Assembly (NCBI RefSeq): GCF_900167185.1
Contig: NZ_FUWM01000013.1
Coordinates: forward strand, 1-64,000
Source of the DNA: Selenihalanaerobacter shriftii
GTDB lineage: Bacteria > Bacillota > Halanaerobiia > Halobacteroidales > Acetohalobiaceae
Direction: 5' to 3'
DNA length: 64,000 nt
The notes beneath the pieces are model-generated. The model saw nothing but the letters and a program-made list of their open reading frames with translations, was not told the DNA's origin and did no database searches. This document shows, in pieces, positions 27,087 through 35,837 of the stretch (positions within the stretch are counted from its first letter, which is position 1; each line of letters begins with the position of its first letter). The position numbers and the translations under genes are program-made.

Positions 27087-27971
27087 CTACTTTATTATTA
27101 TTCCTTGAGAAGTCGTTTTGGTTCTCTTAACAACATATTCTTTAGGTAACTTTGCTCGCAACCTAGCTTCCAATTTCTCAGCTGCAGCTTTATTCATAGT
27201 AAAGCCTAACATTGTAGGACCACTACCAGACATTAAAACTTTTTTAGCTCCTTGCTCTAGAATCAAATTCTCTAATTTTTTAAGTTCTTCATAACGATTC
27301 ATAGTAACATGGGTTAATAAATTATCCATAGCAAAAATAATATCTAATTTTTTCTCTTCCTTAAGAGCTTGAATCATTTCATCTAAATTAGGATGCTTAA
27401 TAGCTGTTTCTAAATCTAAACTTTGATAAATTTCAGCAGTAGAAACAGAGAATGGAGGATTCACCAACACTAAATCTAATCTAGGAGTTACTTTTAACGG
27501 CTCTAGTTCTGTCCCAATTCCTGTAGCTAAGACTGTACCACCTTTAATACAAAACGGCACATCTGCTCCTAACTCTGCCCCTAAACTTCTTAACTCATGA
27601 ACTGTTAAATTTAATTCCCATAATTTATTAATTGCTATTAAAGTAGCAGCAGCATTAGTGCTACCTCCTGCTAAACCAGCAGCTACTGGTATAGTCTTAG
27701 AAATCTTAACCTTTATTCCACCTGCCAAATTATATTTATTAAATAATAAATTAGCTGCTTTATATACTAAATTTTGAGGACCAGTTGGTATCTTAGTTGA
27801 ATCAGTCTCCAATATAATTCCTTCTTCTATCTTAGTAAAATATAATTCATCAGCTAAATCAATACTCTGCATGATCATCTCCACTTCATGATAACCATCT
27901 ACTCTCCTATTTACTACATCTAAAATCAAATTAATTTTTGCTTGAGTAGTTAGCGCTAAATCTTGTACCAA
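27087..27971 (-). CDS. ispE: 4-diphosphocytidyl-2-C-methyl-D-erythritol kinase
   Basis: 294 residues of the GHMP kinase fold. TTQAKINLILDVVNRRVDGYHE is seen at the start in two parts, the ATP loop PVAAGLAGGSTNAAA in the middle and LMSGSGPTMLG near the C-terminus. It phosphorylates CDP-ME in the MEP isoprenoid pathway. The start is TTG at 27971 after AGGAGAGGG. First gene of the ispE-purR run. Confidence 0.95.
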   Translation of the reverse strand: MVQDLALTTQAKINLILDVVNRRVDGYHEVEMIMQSIDLADELYFTKIEEGIILETDSTKIPTGPQNLVYKAANLLFNKYNLAGGIKVKISKTIPVAAGLAGGSTNAAATLIAINKLWELNLTVHELRSLGAELGADVPFCIKGGTVLATGIGTELEPLKVTPRLDLVLVNPPFSVSTAEIYQSLDLETAIKHPNLDEMIQALKEEKKLDIIFAMDNLLTHVTMNRYEELKKLENLILEQGAKKVLMSGSGPTMLGFTMNKAAAEKLEARLRAKLPKEYVVKRTKTTSQGIIIK

Positions 27972-28080
27972 ATTTACCCTCTCCTTATATTTATATTAAT
28001 GATTAGCTATTCTTTATCACTGATACCTAGATAATATTAACGTATTTCCATTAAGCTAATCACAATTCCTTCTTAGCTAA

Positions 28081-30723
28081 CTACTCGGTCACTAAAATTT
28101 CTGCTAACTTTTTTTCCTTAAGTTTTAACTCTGTTTGTATTAAATCTAATAAACCTGCTGGATCTTTTTCATAGAATATAATTAATAATTGACCAGGTTC
28201 TATCTCATTAAGGGCTTGCTTTACAGCCTCTATTTCTGATAAAACAATCTCTATTTCTAACTTATCTTCTGCATTATTTACACCTGAAGCCAATAATTCA
28301 GCTACTTCACCTTCTTTTCTTCCTCGCAAATCTTGATCTTCTTTAATAATTACTTTTTGTAAATACTCTCCAGATATCTTTCCAATCTCTAATATAGACT
28401 CATCCTTACGATCACCAGGGACTCCTATTACTCCAATTACTTTTTCTGCCTCTAATTCTCTAGCAACTTCTAAAGTTGCTTGATACCCTGCTAAATTATG
28501 GCCATAATCTAATATTACTTTTACACCTGCTATTTCTACAATATTTAACCGTCCTAAGTTTTGTTGATGATTACCCCCAAAATTATTTAAAACATTTTTA
28601 ATTAACTTCACATCTATTCCAAAATCAAAAGCAATAGCTGTAGCAAATAAAATATTCTCTACCATATGTTTAGCTATCCCTTTATAAGTAGCAGGTATTT
28701 CTCTTATATCTTCTACTTCGATCTCCTTTTGATTATGATTAATTATTATTCTATTATCCTTAACATATATCCCAGTTCCACCTTGCGCTAAATGTTTTCT
28801 AAGAATGAAATTATTTTCCTGGCTAGATATATATATAATATTTTGAACATTACTTCTCGAAGATAATTTAACTACCTCTTGATCATCAGCATTTAAAATA
28901 GCAGTTCCTTCATCATTAACCCTTTCAATAACTAATGACTTAACATCTGCTAAATCTTCTAAGTCTTCTACACCTCCCTGACCTAAATGATCAGATGAAA
29001 TATTAGTTATTACCCCAATATCACTTTCGTCATAGCCTAACCCTGCTCTTAATATACCGCCTCGAGCTGTTTCTAAAACTGCTACTTCTACATCTGAATC
29101 TTTTAGTACAAATTGAGCACTTATAGGACCAGTTGTATCACCTTTTAAAAGACGCTTCTGATTGATATAAATACCATCGGTAGTAGTCATTCCTACTTGA
29201 TAATCAGCTTGTTGTAAAATAAGACTAACTAATCTAGTAACTGTTGTCTTGCCATTTGTTCCCGTAATAGAAATAATAGGAATCCTACCGGAGTTACCTG
29301 CAGGAAATAACATATCTACAATAGCTCCTGCTACATCATGAGACTTTCCTATAGTTGGATAATGATGCATTCTAATACCTGGAGCTGCATTTACCTCAAT
29401 AATAGCTCCTCTCCCATTATTTAACGGTTGACTAATATCTGGTGTTATTAAATCAATACCTGCTATATCTAATCCAATCACTTTAGCTGCCCGAATAGCT
29501 AGCTGTTTATTAACCGGATGTATCTCATCTGTTTTATCAATAGCAGTACCTCCTGTACTTAAGTTACCTGTTTCTCTTAAAAATACTTGTTCTCCTCTTG
29601 AAATAACTGAATCTAGGTGATAATCTTGCTTAGCCAATAAAAATAAAACTGCTTCATCAACTCTAATCCTAGTCAAAGGTGAACTATGACCTTCACCTCT
29701 TAAAGGGTCTTTATTCACCTCTTGAATTAGTTCTAAGATTGTCGCTTCACCATCTCCTACAATATGAGCAGGAATCCTTTGAGCCACTGCTACAACTTCT
29801 CCATTAATTACTAACACCCGATAATCATTGCCTGAAATCATCTTTTCAACCATAACTTCTTGACTATAACTTTGAGCTAATTTAAAACCATTCATTACAT
29901 CATAATCTGTTTTAATATTAAGACTGATTCCTTTACCTTGATTAGAATTGTAAGGTTTAGTAACAATCTTACCTTCTAAATTTCTTGCTATCTCCAATGC
30001 TTCTTTTTCAGTAGTAGCCATGTCTCCTTTAGCTACTGGTACTCCCATATCTTTTAATAACTCTTTAGCCAAATTTTTGTTGCATGCTATATCTACTCCA
30101 ACACAAGAAGTAATCTGACTAATAGTAGCTTGAATTCTTTTTTGTTCTATACCATAACCTAACTGGACCAAACTGTTTCTCTTTCCTAATCTTATAGTCG
30201 GAATATTACGTTTATGAGCTGCATCTACTATCGCTTGAGTGCTTGGTCCTAAACTAGCCTTAACATCCTCTTTATTTAACCCTTCAATAATCTCTTCCAT
30301 ACTTACCTCCTGACCATTGATAATAGATTTTACTATTTTATATGCCTCTTTCCCAGCCAAAATAGCTGGGGCATAACTTTGATATTCATATATTATATTG
30401 TAAATACCAGAAACTTCACTTTCTCTAGTGCAACCATAATTAACTTTATGACCTATAAGGTTTAATAACTCTATAGCCACATGCTCTACTACATGTCCAA
30501 AATAAGTACCTTCTTTTAACCTAATTAAAAAACCACCTGGCTGCCCTAATGCACAATAATGCTCTTTTAAAGTAGGTATTAATGTTATTAATTTAGAATT
30601 AAATCTTTCTACCTCTTTACTTTCCACTTTATCTAAATCTTCTAAATCTAATTTAACTCTAATTGCTGGGTAATAAGTATAAATATTAGGTCCTATTAAT
30701 TTGGAAATTTCTATTAGTCTCAT
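28081..30723 (-). CDS. cphA: Cyanophycin synthetase
   Basis: 880 residues, the usual CphA size. Order: N-terminal domain (1-160; GQPGGFLIRLKEGTYFGHV), ATP-grasp (about 200-475; GKIVTKPYNSNQGKGISL) and a Mur-ligase-like domain with the P-loop ITGTNGKTT (about 490). CphA polymerises Asp and Arg to cyanophycin, an insoluble nitrogen store. The ATG at 30723 has GAGGTGG about 7 nt upstream. With cphB, 117 bp upstream, it forms a make-and-break pair. In Clostridium perfringens cyanophycin genes have been tied to spore assembly. Confidence 0.95.
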   Translation of the reverse strand: MRLIEISKLIGPNIYTYYPAIRVKLDLEDLDKVESKEVERFNSKLITLIPTLKEHYCALGQPGGFLIRLKEGTYFGHVVEHVAIELLNLIGHKVNYGCTRESEVSGIYNIIYEYQSYAPAILAGKEAYKIVKSIINGQEVSMEEIIEGLNKEDVKASLGPSTQAIVDAAHKRNIPTIRLGKRNSLVQLGYGIEQKRIQATISQITSCVGVDIACNKNLAKELLKDMGVPVAKGDMATTEKEALEIARNLEGKIVTKPYNSNQGKGISLNIKTDYDVMNGFKLAQSYSQEVMVEKMISGNDYRVLVINGEVVAVAQRIPAHIVGDGEATILELIQEVNKDPLRGEGHSSPLTRIRVDEAVLFLLAKQDYHLDSVISRGEQVFLRETGNLSTGGTAIDKTDEIHPVNKQLAIRAAKVIGLDIAGIDLITPDISQPLNNGRGAIIEVNAAPGIRMHHYPTIGKSHDVAGAIVDMLFPAGNSGRIPIISITGTNGKTTVTRLVSLILQQADYQVGMTTTDGIYINQKRLLKGDTTGPISAQFVLKDSDVEVAVLETARGGILRAGLGYDESDIGVITNISSDHLGQGGVEDLEDLADVKSLVIERVNDEGTAILNADDQEVVKLSSRSNVQNIIYISSQENNFILRKHLAQGGTGIYVKDNRIIINHNQKEIEVEDIREIPATYKGIAKHMVENILFATAIAFDFGIDVKLIKNVLNNFGGNHQQNLGRLNIVEIAGVKVILDYGHNLAGYQATLEVARELEAEKVIGVIGVPGDRKDESILEIGKISGEYLQKVIIKEDQDLRGRKEGEVAELLASGVNNAEDKLEIEIVLSEIEAVKQALNEIEPGQLLIIFYEKDPAGLLDLIQTELKLKEKKLAEILVTE

Positions 30724-30840
30724 CTCCAACCACCTCTATAACTAGCTAATATGATTAATTTCTAAACTTACTTTATTTATTCTATCCATTTATTAAAAAT
30801 CATATACTCTTTGACCCATTGAGCGATATATGTTTTGCTT

Positions 30841-31671
30841 TTAGATATTCTCTAAGTCGTCTTCTTGTGGTATCATTACTTGTTTAGATTTAAGATCATA
30901 TTCATATCCAGCTGGTATAACATGCAACTTAACATCTAAAAGACCTAAAGGTTGATTAGATTCCAATTCAGAAACATTTGTATGAGAAATCTGACTTCCA
31001 TCTACAATAGTTGCAGTTTGGCTACCTATTACTCGAAATCGACCGGTTGAATTAACTAAAATAGCTGTATCCTCATCAATTCCTATCCCTAACATATAAG
31101 GATTTTGAGCAATAGCTAATAATAATCTACCAATCCTACCTCTTTGAGCAAAATGTTGATCTATAATCACTTCTTCTAACAAGCCCATGCCTGGTGCCAT
31201 CTTTAAAGTACATTTTTTAGGAGTATCATCGCTTTCTCCTTTTACAATCATAGTGCCACTCATAACTGCTGCTCCAGCACTAGTACCAGCAATCAATTTC
31301 CCTTGACGATATATTTGATGAAGAGCACCAAATACTTTTGAACCTCCTAAAAGGCTAGTAATCCTTAATTGATCTCCACCAGTAAAGAAGACCCCTGCAG
31401 AATTCTTAATTTTGTTGACAATTTCTGTATCATCCGCCTTATCTCTTGACTCAATATTAATTGCTTCAACTTCTTTTAACCCTAGATTCATAAAGATTTC
31501 TTGATACTCTTTGCCTACTTCTTCAGGAAAACGAGTAGCTGTTGTTAAAATAATTAATTTACTAAGCTTATGATCCAACAATTCAACTACCTTGTTTAAT
31601 ATCTGACATTCCCCTTTCTTATCTTCAGCACCACCTATAATTAACAATCTGCCTCTTATCTTTTCATTCAT
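30841..31671 (-). CDS. cphB: Cyanophycinase
   Basis: 276 residues, peptidase family S51. LLIIGGAEDK starts the fold, FFTGGDQLRI follows, and the nucleophile Ser lies in IAGTSAGAAVMSG (about 130); DQHFAQRGRIGRL is also typical. It cuts cyanophycin to beta-Asp-Arg. It precedes cphA on the same strand. Ribosome site GGAGGGGA. A perfect palindrome lies in the divergent upstream region. Confidence 0.95.
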   Translation of the reverse strand: MNEKIRGRLLIIGGAEDKKGECQILNKVVELLDHKLSKLIILTTATRFPEEVGKEYQEIFMNLGLKEVEAINIESRDKADDTEIVNKIKNSAGVFFTGGDQLRITSLLGGSKVFGALHQIYRQGKLIAGTSAGAAVMSGTMIVKGESDDTPKKCTLKMAPGMGLLEEVIIDQHFAQRGRIGRLLLAIAQNPYMLGIGIDEDTAILVNSTGRFRVIGSQTATIVDGSQISHTNVSELESNQPLGLLDVKLHVIPAGYEYDLKSKQVMIPQEDDLENI

Positions 31672-31741
31672 TCATTCCCCTCCATTCTATTATCTAAACT
31701 TTATTTTAAACATAATTATAAAAATTATAACGTTCTATTAT

Positions 31742-31769
31742 TTAGTACATATAATATTATATGTACTAA
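31742..31769. promoter_or_regulatory. Perfect 28-bp palindrome between cphB and the L,D-transpeptidase gene
   Basis: Arms TTAGTACATATAAT and its exact reverse complement meet without a spacer. The region is divergent, so it may be an operator shared by both genes. The centre holds TATAAT on both strands. Confidence 0.5.
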
Positions 31770-31809
31770 TAGATTGTTTTTTATAAATTTACATATTTTC
31801 TAATAGGAG

Positions 31810-32361
31810 GTGAATAATATTAATAATAAAAAGATTATTATCAATACAAAACAACATTATTTAGAACTATATGAAGATGATAAATTAATTGGGCATTACC
31901 CCGTTGCAGTTGGAAAGAATTCAACCCCTACTCCTACTGGTAATTTTGAAGTATTGCTTAAACGAATAAATCCTGGTGGAGTTTTAGGATCAAGATGGAT
32001 CCAATTCACTTGGAAAACACATGGAATACATGGAACTAATCAACCATGGCTAATAGGGCAATCAGTCTCTCATGGCTGTGTCCGAATGTTTAATAAAGAT
32101 GTAGAAGAAGTTTATGCTCAAGTTCAAGTTGGGACACCAATTCAGATTATCTCAAGTGTAAAATCCATTAATCCTAAAGATAATTCACAAATTAATCCAC
32201 AACCTGATTCTAATCACATTATTTATACAGTAAAGTCAGGAGATACTTTATATAAAATATCTACAAATTATAACATTTCAATTTCACAATTGGTCGAATT
32301 AAATCAGATTAAAGACCCTAATATGATCTATCCGGGCCAAAAGTTGAAAATTCCTAAATAA
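31810..32361 (+). CDS. L,D-transpeptidase (YkuD) with C-terminal LysM
   Basis: 183 residues. The YkuD domain (about 7-115) has THGIHG (His 71) and the catalytic SHGCVRM (Cys 90). A LysM domain (about 137-182; [13 protein letters not shown]) follows a Pro/Asn linker. The family makes 3-3 peptidoglycan cross-links. There is no signal peptide, as in several spore-associated LysM/YkuD proteins. The start is unclear: the GTG at 31810 overlaps the ribosome site, while an in-frame ATT at 31819 is at ideal spacing. Confidence 0.88.
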   Translation: MNNINNKKIIINTKQHYLELYEDDKLIGHYPVAVGKNSTPTPTGNFEVLLKRINPGGVLGSRWIQFTWKTHGIHGTNQPWLIGQSVSHGCVRMFNKDVEEVYAQVQVGTPIQIISSVKSINPKDNSQINPQPDSNHIIYTVKSGDTLYKISTNYNISISQLVELNQIKDPNMIYPGQKLKIPK

Positions 32362-32367
32362 AACAAA

Positions 32368-32511
32368 TTATTCACAAAGATTTGTTAACAATTTTGTGGA
32401 TTGTTCTGTGGATAGTGTGGATAACTTCTGTAATTGTTCATTTTATAGGATTATAATTGTGTATAATTTCTGAGTTACTACTTGTGGACAAACTGTGGAT
32501 AGTGTGGATAA
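32368..32511. promoter_or_regulatory. Cluster of DnaA-box-like 9-mers upstream of rnj
   Basis: Seven DnaA-like sites in 144 bp: TTATTCACA at 32368; TGTGGATTG 32395; TGTGGATAG 32407 and 32494; TGTGGACAA 32483; and two perfect reverse boxes TGTGGATAA at 32416 and 32503. A 19-bp direct repeat (CTGTGGATAGTGTGGATAA) occurs at 32406-32424 and 32493-32511. Confidence 0.65.
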
Positions 32512-32532
32512 AGTGAAAGAGGTGCATTCAAG

Positions 32533-34200
32533 ATGACAAAAAATAATGAAAGAGTAAGTATCATACAGTTAGGTGGTAAAGGAGTTATTGGCAATAATTT
32601 AATCTTAATAGAATACTCTGATGAAATCTTAGTTTTAGATGCAGGTATTATGTTTCCAACTGATGAGATGCCTGGTGTTGATTTAGTAATCCCAGATATG
32701 ACTTATTTAAAAGAAAATCGAGATAAGGTGAAAGCATTATTACTCAGTCATGGACATCTGGACCATATTGGAGCAATACCTTATCTTCTATCAGAAATCT
32801 CTCTCCCTATTTACGGTACTAAATTAACTATAGAATTCGTTAAGAATAAATTAAAAGAAAAAAATCTACTTAAAACAACAAAAATTAATATTATTAAACC
32901 TAGAGATAAAGTTGAATTAGGGAACTTCGAAGCTGAATTTATTAATGTTAATCATAGTATTCCTGACGCCGTAGCTATATCTCTCAATACTCCTGCTGGT
33001 AAAATTCTTTACACAGGAGATTTTAAAATTGACCAAACTCCAATTAACGATGAAATTACTGATTTCTACAAATTAGCTGAATTAGGTGAAGAAGGTTTAT
33101 TAGCTTTAATGTCTGATAGTACTAATGCTGAACGTAGCGGTTATACAGATTCAGAAAGTACTGTAGGTAAGGCCTTAGAAGATAAGTTTATGGAGGCTGA
33201 GGGTAGGATTATTGTTGCTACCTTCTCTTCTCATATTCACCGAATTCAACAAGTAATTACTGCTGCTAAAAAGACAAATCGAAAGATAGCGGTAACTGGA
33301 AGGAGTATGGTTAATTCTATAGAAATTGCAAAAAGATTAAATTATATTGATTTACCACCTAATATGCTAATGGAATTGCGAAAAATTAAGAATTTAAATC
33401 CTAACGAAGTGGTTATCCTAATGACTGGCAGTCAAGGAGAACCTATGGCTGCTTTAACTAGAATCTCCCGCGGTGACCACAGACATATCCAAATTAACCA
33501 GAATGATACTATCTTTATCTCTGCTACCCCTATTCCTGGCAACGAATTATCAGTCAGCAATACTATTAATCAACTTTTGGAAAAAGGGGCTGAAGTGTCT
33601 TATGGTAATGAATTAGATGTTCATGTCTCTGGACACGCTCAACAAGAGGAACTAAAATTGATGTTAAATTTAACTAAACCTAAATACTTTATCCCTGTTC
33701 ATGGTGAATATAGACATTTATATCACCATGGTAGAATAGCTAAGAAATTAAAGATCCCAGAAGAAAATATCTTTATTATTCCTAATGGTGTCAAATTAGA
33801 ACTTTCAGCTAAAGAAGCTAAAGTAACAGATGAAGTGCAATCAGGTCGAATATTAGTTGATGGTTTAGGAGTTGGAGATGTCGGTAACGTTGTGCTTAAT
33901 GACCGTAAAACTTTAGCTAAAGATGGTATGGTAATTATAATGATTACTATTGAAGGCGAGACCGGCAAGGTAATAGCCGGTCCCGACATAATCTCTAGAG
34001 GTTTTATCCATATGAGAACCTCCCAAAAGCTATTAGCTGAGATTAAAAAAGAAGTTTCTAAAACTCTTGAAAAAATCTCAAAAGAAAATATTACTGAATG
34101 GTCTCAAATAAAGTATAAAATCAGAAATAAATTAAATGATTTCCTATACCATAAATTAAAGAGAAACCCTATGATCTTACCATTAATTATGGAAATTTAA
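32533..34200 (+). CDS. rnj: Ribonuclease J
   Basis: 555 residues. The metallo-beta-lactamase motif HGHLDH (73-78) and the beta-CASP segments (SDSTNAERSGYT, VTGRSM, GSQGEPMAAL, HVSGHA, PVHGEYRH) are all present, with the C-terminal RNase J domain. RNase J is a 5'-3' exonuclease and endonuclease of RNA decay and maturation. It starts after AAAGAGGTG. The intergenic region just before it holds a DnaA-box cluster. Confidence 0.96.
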   Translation: MTKNNERVSIIQLGGKGVIGNNLILIEYSDEILVLDAGIMFPTDEMPGVDLVIPDMTYLKENRDKVKALLLSHGHLDHIGAIPYLLSEISLPIYGTKLTIEFVKNKLKEKNLLKTTKINIIKPRDKVELGNFEAEFINVNHSIPDAVAISLNTPAGKILYTGDFKIDQTPINDEITDFYKLAELGEEGLLALMSDSTNAERSGYTDSESTVGKALEDKFMEAEGRIIVATFSSHIHRIQQVITAAKKTNRKIAVTGRSMVNSIEIAKRLNYIDLPPNMLMELRKIKNLNPNEVVILMTGSQGEPMAALTRISRGDHRHIQINQNDTIFISATPIPGNELSVSNTINQLLEKGAEVSYGNELDVHVSGHAQQEELKLMLNLTKPKYFIPVHGEYRHLYHHGRIAKKLKIPEENIFIIPNGVKLELSAKEAKVTDEVQSGRILVDGLGVGDVGNVVLNDRKTLAKDGMVIIMITIEGETGKVIAGPDIISRGFIHMRTSQKLLAEIKKEVSKTLEKISKENITEWSQIKYKIRNKLNDFLYHKLKRNPMILPLIMEI

Positions 34201-34203
34201 ATT

Positions 34204-35706
34204 TTAATCAGGAATAATTAATCTTTGACCAACACTTAATTGATCTGGATTAACAATATCATTAACTGCAACAAGTTCAGCTATTGGTACTCCAAATCTT
34301 TGTGAAATCTTATAGAGAGTGTCTCCAGACTTAACAATATAAACTTGCCCTTCAGATGAATGTTCAGTTGGAGCTGGAGGTCTCTCTGTAGTAATTCCTC
34401 TAACCACTGACACTTCTACTACAGCAGTGACTAAAACCTCAATACTTAATAATACCTTTACTCTAATTCTATTTGGATCTAAAACCTCTCCTTCGGCTCT
34501 AACTATTCTAACTTCTGGATATACTTTGATCCTTTCTGCACCTCTTGGAATTGAAACGGGAATAAATTCATCAAAAAACAAGGTGTCTCCTACAAAAAAG
34601 ACCGGTTGATCAGGTTGATTAGCCACATATAAAACATTCACATCTACATCCCCGGAAATAAATACTCCTTCTGAATCGGCGTCAACTTCTATAGATTGAT
34701 TAGAAAGATCTGCAGTGACTCTTACTACTCTACTAGCCCCTGGATCTGGAACTTCTATTGTGTCTTGAACTTGAACCCTAGTCTGCTTCCTAGCTACAAT
34801 CCTTTCGACTAAGATAACATCACGTCTAGGGAAAAATTCTCCATCTATATCTATTGGTAATTCTATCTGGCCTCTATCTAAGACTAATACTTTAATTTCG
34901 ACCTCATAATTAATTTTTAAAGTTTTTGGATCGACTACTCTATAATCTTGATCTATAATATCTAATTCAACAAAAGCTTTCATTCCACGTCTAGCACCTT
35001 GAATTTTAATCCTTTCAGTAAATGGAGTAGTAATATTTAGACTCCTAGTACCACCTTGAGTAGTTCGATATAGAATCTGACTTCTTATTTCTGCTTGTAC
35101 TTCAACTTGATTTTTACTAACACGAGTATTGATTAATCTAATTATACTCTGAATATTTATTATTCGTTCAATTCCTGGTTGATTAGCTGATAATTCTACT
35201 AATCTATCTACTTCTCTAGTCACTCTTCGCTCACCTACTACTTCATCAACATCAAATCGGTCTCTAATGATTTTAATTTCATCATCATCAAAAAGCTCAA
35301 TTTCATCTATTTCAATAAAATTTATTCTACCTACCACTACTACTGTTAATCTTAATGTATGAGGGTTTACAATCACAATCTCTGCACCTTGAACAAAAAG
35401 TGCAGGGTCTATTTCTGCAATCCTACTTGGTAAATCTGTCTCAATTACTCGACTAAAGCTTAATCTTTTTTCAATAGTTTCAATATCCGATAAATCATCT
35501 TCTGGAACATATAGAATCGTAATCCTTAAGATTCCATTAATCTGAACTCCACTATCTACAAGTTCTGCTTCTATATTTTCCAACCTTACATTAGTCTCTA
35601 AAACTCTTTTTACTCCTGGACGATTTTGAGGTAATATGATTTCTCTTACAAACCTTTCTCGTACTTGTTCTCTAAGCAATAAATTATCAACGGCTATATT
35701 GTCCAT
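34204..35706 (-). CDS. SPOCS (DUF3794) x3 protein with C-terminal LysM, SipL-like
   Basis: 500 residues: three DUF3794/SPOCS repeats (about 1-140, 150-290, 295-440) and a LysM at the end ([20 protein letters not shown]). This layout is that of SipL, the clostridial protein that ties the SpoIVA coat base to the forespore. There is no signal peptide, which fits a mother-cell protein. It ends 3 bp from the convergent rnj stop. Ribosome site AAGGGGGGATATT. Assignment to the true SipL role is inference. Confidence 0.85.
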   Translation of the reverse strand: MDNIAVDNLLLREQVRERFVREIILPQNRPGVKRVLETNVRLENIEAELVDSGVQINGILRITILYVPEDDLSDIETIEKRLSFSRVIETDLPSRIAEIDPALFVQGAEIVIVNPHTLRLTVVVVGRINFIEIDEIELFDDDEIKIIRDRFDVDEVVGERRVTREVDRLVELSANQPGIERIINIQSIIRLINTRVSKNQVEVQAEIRSQILYRTTQGGTRSLNITTPFTERIKIQGARRGMKAFVELDIIDQDYRVVDPKTLKINYEVEIKVLVLDRGQIELPIDIDGEFFPRRDVILVERIVARKQTRVQVQDTIEVPDPGASRVVRVTADLSNQSIEVDADSEGVFISGDVDVNVLYVANQPDQPVFFVGDTLFFDEFIPVSIPRGAERIKVYPEVRIVRAEGEVLDPNRIRVKVLLSIEVLVTAVVEVSVVRGITTERPPAPTEHSSEGQVYIVKSGDTLYKISQRFGVPIAELVAVNDIVNPDQLSVGQRLIIPD

Positions 35707-35777
35707 AATATCCCCCCTTTAATAACATACTTTATATATTTTATGCTTAAATAAAGATAATGTGAAAGTTATAAAAT

Positions 35778-35814
35778 ATTAAAACACCTATCAGTTAATT
35801 AACTGATAGGTGTT
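35778..35814 (-). terminator. Terminator after the second SPOCS-LysM gene
   Basis: A perfect 32-bp palindrome (35783-35814), followed on the minus strand by TTTTAATATTTTAT. Confidence 0.75.
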
Positions 35815-35837
35815 AATACAAATTATACAAAACTATA

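Noticed and set aside
32368-32511. Chromosomal origin oriC
   Set aside because: No dnaA, dnaN, rpmH or gyr genes are in the window. The clusters are kept only as DnaA-binding regions. The leftward direction of most genes suggests that the origin lies to the right, but this is weak.
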